Source: Halomonas rhizosphaerae
GTDB lineage: Bacteria; Pseudomonadota; Gammaproteobacteria; Pseudomonadales; Halomonadaceae
Assembly (NCBI RefSeq): GCF_030010555.1
Contig: NZ_JASCQP010000006.1
Location: forward strand, 1 to 42,696
DNA length: 42,696 nt
Reading direction: 5' to 3'
The notes beneath the pieces are model-generated. The model searched no databases. It had not been told where the DNA came from and was given only the letters and a program-made list of their open reading frames with translations. The first letter of the stretch is position 1. Every line of letters begins with the position of its first letter. A program made the translations under genes and the position numbers. Positions 36,869-42,696 of the stretch are shown piece by piece.

Positions 36869-38604
36869 TCGAACATTCCGGCTGGACCCTCTACAAGCGC
36901 CTGCTGGGCTACGTGAAGCCCTACTGGCGGGCCTTCGCCCTGGCGATCCTCGGCTATGTCATCTATGCCGCCTCGAGCACCGCCCTGGCGGAGATGATGA
37001 AGCGGCTCATCGACGGCATCCAGAACCCCGATGCCGCCTTTCGGCTCTTCCTGCCGCTGTTCGTGGTGGGCATGTTCGCGGCTCGCGGTCTCGGCACCTT
37101 CCTCGGCACTTACTTCATGAGCAGCGTGGCGCGCAACCTGGTGCACGCCCTGCGCTGTGACGTCTTCAACCACATGCTGCACCTGCCGGGACGCTTCTTC
37201 GATGGCCACTCCACGGGTCACCTGATCTCGCGGGTCACCTACCATGTCGAGCAGGTCACCGGGGCCGCCACCAAGGCGGTCACCATCCTGCTGCGCGAGG
37301 GGCTCTTCGTGATCGGCCTGGTGATCTACCTGCTGTGGACCAACTGGATGCTGACCCTGCTGTTCCTGGCCGTGACGCCGCTGATCGGCGGCGTGGTCAG
37401 CTACGCCAGCAAGCGCTTCCGGCGCATCTCGCGGCGTATACAGCGCTCCATGGGCGACGTCACCCATGTGGCCTCCGAGGCGCTCTCCGGCTACCGGGTG
37501 GTGCGTACCCACGGGGCCGAGGCCTACGAGAAGGCGCGCTTCGCCGAGGCCAGCGAGGTCAACCGACGCCAGAGCATGAAGGAGGCGTTGACCAAGGCCA
37601 CGAGTACCCCGGTGATCCAGCTGCTGGTGGCGCTCTCGCTGGCGGTACTGGTGTGGCTGGCCATGTCGCCGACCCTGATGGACGCCATGACCCCCGGCGA
37701 GTTCGTGGGCTTCGTCACCGCCGCCGCGCTGATGGCCAAGCCGGTACGCCAGCTCACCGAGATCAACAGCGAGATCCAGAAGGGCATCGCCGCCGCCGGC
37801 GAGCTCTTCGGCCTGCTCGAGGAGCCCCCGGAGCGTGACGAGGGCACCCGTGATCCCGGTCGCCTCGCCGGCCGGGTCCGCCTCGAGGGGGTGCGCTTCG
37901 CCTACGGCGAGGACCAGCCCGAGGTGCTCAAGGGCATCGACCTGGAGGTGGCGCCCGGCGAGATGGTCGCCATCGTCGGCCGCTCCGGCAGCGGCAAGTC
38001 GACCCTGGTGGGCCTCTTGCCGCGCTTCTATCGCCCGACGGCGGGGCGCATCCTGATCGATGAGGTGCCCCTGGAGGAGTTCCGCCTTCAACCGCTGCGT
38101 CGCCAGATCGCCCTGGTCTCCCAGCAGGTCACCCTGTTCAATGCCAGCATCGCCGACAACATCGCCTACGGGATCGACGATCCCGACCCGGCGGCGATCG
38201 AGGCCGCCGCACGGGCCGCCCATGCCCACGAGTTCATCGAGCGCATGCCGGGGGGCTATGACGCCGTGGTCGGCGAGAACGGCGTGATGCTCTCCGGCGG
38301 CCAGCGACAGCGCCTCGCCATCGCCCGGGCGATCTTCAAGGATGCGCCCCTGCTGGTGCTCGACGAGGCGACCTCGGCGCTGGATACCGAGTCGGAACGC
38401 CATATCCAGGCCGCTCTGGAGGAGGTCTGCCGGGGTCGCACCACCTTCGTCATCGCCCACCGCCTCTCGACCATCGAGCGCGCCGACCGCATCCTGGTGC
38501 TCGAGCAGGGCGAGGTCGTCGAGCAGGGCAGCCATGCCGAGCTGCTCGACCGGGATGGGGCCTATGCGGCCCTGCATCGCCTGCAGTTCCAGGAGCCGGC
38601 CTGA
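36865..38604 (+). CDS. msbA: MsbA, lipid A-core flippase (ABC exporter)
   Basis: 579 residues (E. coli 582) with a GTG start at 36865 overlapping exbD. Six-helix transmembrane domain (about 20-310), then the nucleotide-binding domain: Walker A VGRSGSGKSTLVGLLPRFY (about 372-390), NIAYGI, the signature LSGGQRQRLAIARAIF (about 475-490), Walker B LLVLDEATSALD (about 494-505) and the switch region FVIAHRLSTIERADRI. It flips nascent LPS across the inner membrane. Pairing with lpxK just downstream is the conserved msbA-lpxK arrangement. Confidence 0.95.
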   Translation: MIEHSGWTLYKRLLGYVKPYWRAFALAILGYVIYAASSTALAEMMKRLIDGIQNPDAAFRLFLPLFVVGMFAARGLGTFLGTYFMSSVARNLVHALRCDVFNHMLHLPGRFFDGHSTGHLISRVTYHVEQVTGAATKAVTILLREGLFVIGLVIYLLWTNWMLTLLFLAVTPLIGGVVSYASKRFRRISRRIQRSMGDVTHVASEALSGYRVVRTHGAEAYEKARFAEASEVNRRQSMKEALTKATSTPVIQLLVALSLAVLVWLAMSPTLMDAMTPGEFVGFVTAAALMAKPVRQLTEINSEIQKGIAAAGELFGLLEEPPERDEGTRDPGRLAGRVRLEGVRFAYGEDQPEVLKGIDLEVAPGEMVAIVGRSGSGKSTLVGLLPRFYRPTAGRILIDEVPLEEFRLQPLRRQIALVSQQVTLFNASIADNIAYGIDDPDPAAIEAAARAAHAHEFIERMPGGYDAVVGENGVMLSGGQRQRLAIARAIFKDAPLLVLDEATSALDTESERHIQAALEEVCRGRTTFVIAHRLSTIERADRILVLEQGEVVEQGSHAELLDRDGAYAALHRLQFQEPA

Positions 38605-38607
38605 CCC

Positions 38608-39645
38608 ATGGCGGGCCGTCTCGGCGAGCGCTGGCTGGCGGCAGCCTATCGGGGCGATGCCTGGCTGGTCGCCCTGCGGCCATTGGAGGCCCTCTATCGC
38701 CTGGCCGTGCGGCGTCGCGCCGCGGCCTTTGCGGCGGGCAGGCGGGCCATCTGGCAGGCGCCGGTACCGGTGATCGTGGTCGGCAACATCACCCTGGGCG
38801 GCACCGGCAAGTCGCCGCTGGTGGCCTGGCTGGCGCGCTTTCTCGCCGAGCGGGGCTGGTCGCCCGGCATCCTCTCACGGGGTTATGGCGGTCGCAGCGA
38901 GCGCTATCCGCTGCTGCTGGACGCCGACACGCCGGTCACGGCCTGCGGCGACGAGCCTCGCATGCTGGCGGACCAGACGGGGGTGCCGGTGGTGGTCGAC
39001 CCCGATCGTGCCCGGGGCGCGAGGCGACTGTTGGCGGCGGGGTGCGATATCCTGATCGGCGATGATGGCCTGCAGCACCTCGCGCTGGGACGTGACCTGG
39101 AGCTCGTGGTCGTGGATGGCCAGCGTGGCTTCGGCAACGGGTGCTGCCTGCCGGCGGGGCCGCTGCGCGAGCCGCTGGCGCGGCTTGAGGGGGTGGATGC
39201 CGTGGTGATCAATGGCGAGCCTGCCTTCGACCCGCCGCCCGGGGCCCATGGCATGACCCTGGTGCCCTCGGCCTGGCGTCGCCTCGGCGACGGCGCGCGA
39301 GTGGCGCCCTTGCCGCCACCCTTCGCCGGACCGGTGCATGCCCTGGCCGGGATCGGTCACCCGGCGCGCTTCTTCGCCACCCTGGAGGCGCTGGGCGTGG
39401 AGCCGATTCCCCACGCCTTCGCCGACCACCATCGCTTCACGGCGGCCGACCTGGCCTTCGCCGACCGTCGGCCGGTGGTGATGACGGCCAAGGACGCGGT
39501 CAAGTGTCGCGAGCTGGCGCCCGTCGACAGCTGGGTTCTCGAGGTGGAGGCCCGGCCCGACGCCGCCTTCATCGACTGGCTGCAGGCGCGGCTGGTATCA
39601 CTCTCAACCCAGGCGGCGCGGCGTGCATCCCGGGTCGCCACCTGA
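38608..39645 (+). CDS. lpxK: LpxK, tetraacyldisaccharide 4'-kinase
   Basis: 345 residues. An N-terminal membrane-associated segment, then Walker A in [25 protein letters not shown] (P-loop about 60-69), [11 protein letters not shown] (about 91-101), and [39 protein letters not shown] (about 152-190), all typical of LpxK. It phosphorylates the lipid A 4' position. It starts 3 bases after msbA and is followed by the ycaR-like gene. Confidence 0.95.
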   Translation: MAGRLGERWLAAAYRGDAWLVALRPLEALYRLAVRRRAAAFAAGRRAIWQAPVPVIVVGNITLGGTGKSPLVAWLARFLAERGWSPGILSRGYGGRSERYPLLLDADTPVTACGDEPRMLADQTGVPVVVDPDRARGARRLLAAGCDILIGDDGLQHLALGRDLELVVVDGQRGFGNGCCLPAGPLREPLARLEGVDAVVINGEPAFDPPPGAHGMTLVPSAWRRLGDGARVAPLPPPFAGPVHALAGIGHPARFFATLEALGVEPIPHAFADHHRFTAADLAFADRRPVVMTAKDAVKCRELAPVDSWVLEVEARPDAAFIDWLQARLVSLSTQAARRASRVAT

Positions 39646-39665
39646 AACCCATCCGAGGGGGAGTC

Positions 39666-39875
39666 ATGGACAAGGAACTGCTGGCGATGTTGGTCTGCCC
39701 GCTGTGCAAGGGCAAGCTGAAGTACAACCGCGAGGCCGCCGAGCTGGCGTGTCGCTACGATGGCCTCGCCTACCCGATTCGCGACGGCATCCCGGTGATG
39801 CTGCCCGAGGAGGCCCGGGCGATGGACGTCGACGAGAAGCTGCACGACTCTCCCGGGCGCACCGGCGAATCCTGA
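39666..39875 (+). CDS. ycaR: YcaR/Trm112-family small zinc-ribbon-like protein
   Basis: 69 residues. [20 protein letters not shown], then [25 protein letters not shown], closely matches E. coli YcaR. Two Cys of a C-x2-C pair and one further Cys are present, as in the family. Eukaryotic and archaeal Trm112 activates several methyltransferases; the bacterial role is not established. The position between lpxK and kdsB is conserved in E. coli and Pseudomonas. Confidence 0.92.
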   Translation: MDKELLAMLVCPLCKGKLKYNREAAELACRYDGLAYPIRDGIPVMLPEEARAMDVDEKLHDSPGRTGES

Positions 39876-39884
39876 GGAGGCCCC

Positions 39885-40655
39885 ATGCAGGAGTTCATCG
39901 CCGTCATCCCGGCGCGCTTCGCCTCCTCGCGGCTGCCCGGCAAACCGCTGGCCGAGATCGCCGGCGAGCCCATGGTGGCCCATGTCTGGCGACGGGCGCG
40001 GGAGAGCGCTGCCGCCCGGGTGGTGGTCGCCACCGATGATCGGCGCGTCGTTGATGCGCTGGCACCCTGCGGCGCCGAGGTGCTGCTGACCGTCGCCGAC
40101 CATCCCTCGGGAACCGACCGTCTGGCCGAGGTGGCCGAGCGGCTGGGGCTGGCCGATGATGCCGTGCTGGTCAATGTCCAGGGCGACGAGCCGCTGATCC
40201 CGCCGCTGCTCATCGACCAGGTGGCGACGCGGCTCTTCGACGACCCCGACGCCTCCATCGCCACCCTGGCCGAGCCGATCAGCGACGTCGAGACGCTCTT
40301 CAACCCCAATGCGGTCAAGGTGGTGCGTGCGCTCTCCGGTCGCGCCCTCTACTTCTCGCGGGCGCCCATCCCCTGGGACAGGGACGCCTTCGCGCGTCGC
40401 CCCGAGCTGCTGGAGACCGATGCCTGGCTGCGGCACATTGGCCTCTATGCCTACCGGGCGGGCTTTCTCGCCGAGTACCGCGACTGGGCCCCCTCGCCGC
40501 TGGAGCGCCTGGAGCAGCTCGAGCAGCTGCGTGCCCTGCACCATGGCCATGCCATCCAGGTGGCCCTGGCCCGGGTGCCGCACCCTGCGGGCGTGGACAC
40601 CGAGGAGGACCTGGCGCGGGTCCGCGAGCTGATGCAGCGGCCGGGAGGTCATTGA
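39885..40655 (+). CDS. kdsB: KdsB, CMP-Kdo synthetase
   Basis: 256 residues, family length. [35 protein letters not shown] pattern at about 4-38, then [25 protein letters not shown] (about 95-106), [14 protein letters not shown] (about 152-165), [13 protein letters not shown] and the late EDLARVREL. The enzyme activates Kdo with CTP for transfer to lipid A. The stop shares one base with the next gene start (TGATG). Confidence 0.96.
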   Translation: MQEFIAVIPARFASSRLPGKPLAEIAGEPMVAHVWRRARESAAARVVVATDDRRVVDALAPCGAEVLLTVADHPSGTDRLAEVAERLGLADDAVLVNVQGDEPLIPPLLIDQVATRLFDDPDASIATLAEPISDVETLFNPNAVKVVRALSGRALYFSRAPIPWDRDAFARRPELLETDAWLRHIGLYAYRAGFLAEYRDWAPSPLERLEQLEQLRALHHGHAIQVALARVPHPAGVDTEEDLARVRELMQRPGGH

Positions 40656-41131
40656 TGCGCGTGCTCTTCGTCTGTCTCGGCAATATCTGCCGCTCGCCCA
40701 CCGCCGAGGGCGTGTTCCGTCGCCTGCTCGAGGCACGCGGCCTGTCCCACCGGGTGGAGGTGGACTCCTGCGGCATCGGTCCCTGGCACGTGGGCAAGGC
40801 GCCGGACCCCCGCGCCCAGGAGGCCGCCGCCCGCCGGGGGGTCGACCTCTCCGGGCTGCGCGCCCGGCAGCTCGCCGCCGACGACTTTGACCGCTTCGAC
40901 GTGCTGCTGGCCATGGACCATGACAACCTCGAGGCCATCGAGGCGCGACGGCCGCCCCACAGCCGGGTGCCGGCACGGCTGTTCCTCGAGTATGCCGGAG
41001 ACCCTGACCGCGCCGTGCCCGACCCCTACTTCGGCGGTGACCGGGGCTTCGACGAGGTGCTGGACCTGATCGAGGTGGCCTCCCGGGGCCTGCTCGAGGA
41101 GGTCGAGGCGCACCTGGAGCCGGGGCCTTGA
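40655..41131 (+). CDS. Low-molecular-weight protein-tyrosine phosphatase
   Basis: 158 residues from the ATG at 40655. The P-loop CLGNICRSPT holds the nucleophile Cys7 and Arg13 (C-x5-R-S), and the general acid Asp is in VPDPYFGGDRGFDEVLDLIE. It hydrolyses phosphotyrosine. No tyrosine kinase or polysaccharide-export gene is adjacent, so the substrate is unknown; the kdsB-phosphatase-murB order also occurs in Pseudomonas. The last base pairs overlap the TTG start of murB. Confidence 0.93.
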   Translation: MRVLFVCLGNICRSPTAEGVFRRLLEARGLSHRVEVDSCGIGPWHVGKAPDPRAQEAAARRGVDLSGLRARQLAADDFDRFDVLLAMDHDNLEAIEARRPPHSRVPARLFLEYAGDPDRAVPDPYFGGDRGFDEVLDLIEVASRGLLEEVEAHLEPGP

Positions 41132-42144
41132 GCCTGGCGCTCCGGGCCCCCCACGACCTCTCCCGGGACAATACCCTGGGCCTGCCCTGCCAGGCGGAGC
41201 GCTTCGTGGCGCCGGCCGGCCTCGGCGAGCTGCGCGAGGCGCTGGACCTGGTTCATCGCGCGGGCTGGCCGCTGACCCTGCTGGGGGGCGGCAGCAACCT
41301 GATCCTGCCGGCATGGCTCCCGGGCCTGGTGGTCCATCCCGCCATGCAGTCGTGGTGGCTGGAGGAGCAGGGGAGGGAGGTCCTCGTCCACGCCGAGGCG
41401 GCGGTAGTGTGGCACGAGCTGGTCATGGCGCTGGCCGGCAGGGGGCTCTGGGGAATCGAGAACCTGGCATTGATTCCCGGGGACTGCGGGGCCGCGCCGA
41501 TCCAGAACATCGGCGCCTACGGCGTGGAACTGAGCGATGTCATCGAGGCGGTGCACCTGATCCATCTCGACGACGGTCATGAAGCGGTGCTCTCGCCGGC
41601 GGAGTGCGCCTTCGGCTATCGCGACAGCATCTTCAAGGGTGCGCTGGACGGGCGGGTCGTGATCACCCGGCTGGTGCTGCGCCTGTCGCGGACGCCGAGC
41701 CCCCGGCTCGGCTACGGGGACCTGTCCGGCCGGGTCGGTGCCGCCCCCTCGGCGCGGGACGTGGCCGAGGCGGTCTGCGCGATACGTCGCGAGAAGCTGC
41801 CCGACCCGGCCGTGCTGGGCAATGCCGGCAGTTTCTTCAAGAATCCCGTGGTGGCGGCCGACCTGGCCCGGCGGCTGGTGGACGACCATCCGACGATGCC
41901 GCATTTCCCCCAGCCCGATGGGCGGGTCAAGCTGGCGGCCGGCTGGCTGATCGACCAGTGCGGCCTCAAGGGCTGGCGTCAGGGGCATTTCGGCGTACAT
42001 GAGCGCCAGGCGCTGGTGCTGGTGCACTTCGGTGGCGGCAGTGCGGTGGAGTTGCTCGACTTCGCCGGGCGGGTGGCCGAGGCCGTGTGCGAGCGCTTCG
42101 GCGTGATGCTGGAGCGCGAGCCGCGTCTGGCCGCGCCGGCGTGA
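41128..42144 (+). CDS. murB: MurB, UDP-N-acetylenolpyruvoylglucosamine reductase
   Basis: 338 residues with a TTG start at 41128 that overlaps the phosphatase stop (TTGA). The resulting MSLALRAPHDLS resembles the start of pseudomonad MurB (MSLELQE...), which supports the TTG. FAD-binding LTLLGGGSNLIL (about 50-61), IENLALIPGDCGAAPIQNIGAYGVEL (about 110-135), YRDSIFKG, CAIRREKLPDPAVLGNAGSFFKNP (about 218-241) with the catalytic Ser, and KLAAGWLIDQCGLKG. It makes UDP-MurNAc, the substrate for MurC in the other half of the window. Confidence 0.96.
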   Translation: MSLALRAPHDLSRDNTLGLPCQAERFVAPAGLGELREALDLVHRAGWPLTLLGGGSNLILPAWLPGLVVHPAMQSWWLEEQGREVLVHAEAAVVWHELVMALAGRGLWGIENLALIPGDCGAAPIQNIGAYGVELSDVIEAVHLIHLDDGHEAVLSPAECAFGYRDSIFKGALDGRVVITRLVLRLSRTPSPRLGYGDLSGRVGAAPSARDVAEAVCAIRREKLPDPAVLGNAGSFFKNPVVAADLARRLVDDHPTMPHFPQPDGRVKLAAGWLIDQCGLKGWRQGHFGVHERQALVLVHFGGGSAVELLDFAGRVAEAVCERFGVMLEREPRLAAPA

Positions 42145-42174
42145 CACAGCCCGCGTCTTCCCGCCCCTGAAACG

Positions 42175-42206
42175 ACAGCGCCCGCAGCCATGGCTGCGGG
42201 CGTTGT
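42175..42206. terminator. Bidirectional hairpin terminator between murB and rne
   Basis: CGCCCGCAGCC (42179-42189) and GGCTGCGGGCG (42192-42202) are perfect arms with an AT loop, extended by ACAG/TTGT to a 15-bp stem with one G-U pair. It lies between convergent murB and rne. T content after the stem is modest. Confidence 0.75.
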
Positions 42207-42232
42207 CGGTTGTGCAGGGGGAAAGCGGAGCC

Positions 42233-42696
42233 TCAGCCCTGCTTGCCCTCCTGGGCCTTGGCCTCCTGCTCACGACGGCGGATCTCCCGCGGGTCATTGT
42301 GAGCGCGGCGACGACGACGGCGGCTGGCGCGGCTCTCCGCCGGCGCCTCTTCGGCCTTGGCCTCGGCGGGCTTCTGCTCGGCCTTCGGCGCCTCGGACTT
42401 GGGCTCGGCCTTTGCCTCGGCAGCTTTCTGCTCGGCCTTCGGCGCATCCGGCTTGGCTTCGGCGGGCTTCTGCTCGGCCTTCGGCGCATCCGGCTTGGCT
42501 TCGGCCTTTGCCTCTGCCGGCTTCTGCTCAGCCCTTGACACATCCGACTTGGCCTCGGCCTTCGCTTCGGCCGGTTTATCCACCGGCTTGGCCACCTGGC
42601 CGCTTGGCTGCTTGGCTGCCTCGCTGTCGGTCTTCGCTTCGGCAGCTTTCTCGGCGGGCTTCTGCTCCGCCTTCGGCGTCTCTGCTTTGGGCTCGG
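42233..42696 (-). CDS. rne: C-terminal part of RNase E (cut by the window edge)
   Basis: About 154 codons are visible, open to the right edge. The region is Lys/Ala/Glu/Pro-rich with a repeating unit of about 14 residues (AEAKPDAPKAEQKP and variants), then an arginine-rich ASRRRRRR patch and the ending NDPREIRRREQEAKAQEG. Such a disordered, charged tail ending in an NDPRE-type motif is typical of pseudomonad-like RNase E, where it binds RNA and partner proteins of the degradosome. The catalytic domain is outside the window. Identification also rests on the murB-rne convergence known in Pseudomonas; another Lys/Ala-rich protein cannot be fully excluded. Confidence 0.75.
   Translation of the reverse strand, partial: EPKAETPKAEQKPAEKAAEAKTDSEAAKQPSGQVAKPVDKPAEAKAEAKSDVSRAEQKPAEAKAEAKPDAPKAEQKPAEAKPDAPKAEQKAAEAKAEPKSEAPKAEQKPAEAKAEEAPAESRASRRRRRRAHNDPREIRRREQEAKAQEGKQG

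Noticed and set aside
36280..38577. Long open frame (765 codons) antisense to msbA and exbD
   Set aside because: Same composition artefact; msbA and exbD carry full motifs on the plus strand.

Overview
The window is a GC-rich chromosomal segment of a gammaproteobacterium, most likely Halomonadaceae (Halomonas-like). This placement is inferred from protein signatures and from a gene order that largely matches two separate Pseudomonas loci: the division and cell wall (dcw) region, and the lol-comEC-msbA-lpxK-kdsB-murB-rne region. Nearly every base is coding. There is no phage, insertion sequence, CRISPR array, tRNA or rRNA, and no stretch above about 200 bases without a gene.

Layout. (1) 31-3351, minus strand: lpoA, yraN, a GmhA/DiaA-type SIS gene and dolP, an outer-membrane and peptidoglycan group. 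(2) 3398-4651, plus: rsmI and the RNase P RNA gene rnpB. (3) 4702-21218, plus: the dcw cluster rsmH-ftsL-ftsI-murE-murF-mraY-murD-ftsW-murG-murC-ddl-ftsQ-ftsA-ftsZ, followed by lpxC. Many junctions are ATGA overlaps. mraZ is missing. (4) 22270-28481: a bidirectional terminator, dciA (minus), then a small exported-protein gene directly in front of secA, then secA, argJ and a Nudix-ThiE fusion gene. (5) 28381-28569: two perfect tandem-repeat arrays and a strong terminator between convergent genes. (6) 28571-30540, minus: aguA-aguB, agmatine to putrescine. (7) 30693-32664, plus: a LolC/E-family permease and lolD; then a DUF2062 gene (minus). (8) 33399-42144, plus: comEC-exbB-exbD-msbA-lpxK-ycaR-kdsB-LMW phosphatase-murB, which looks like one operon. 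(9) The 3' end of rne (minus) runs off the right edge.

Together the genes build and divide the envelope. The mur genes, mraY and murB make lipid II; FtsW, FtsI and LpoA handle polymerisation and crosslinking; FtsA, FtsZ, FtsQ and FtsL form the divisome. LpxC, LpxK, KdsB and MsbA make and flip lipid A-Kdo. The Lol genes and SecA handle protein traffic.

Main points of novelty: a candidate SecM-like arrest peptide upstream of secA, with an R-x-G-P-x-x-L-x-stop C-terminus and mutually exclusive RNA hairpins around its stop codon; a perfect 20-bp palindrome abutting a consensus -10 upstream of ftsA; a perfect inverted repeat straddling the aguA promoter -10; loss of mraZ so that rnpB abuts rsmH; and a single LolC/E-type permease. 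All functional calls come from reading the sequence and from memory of the families; no database search was run.
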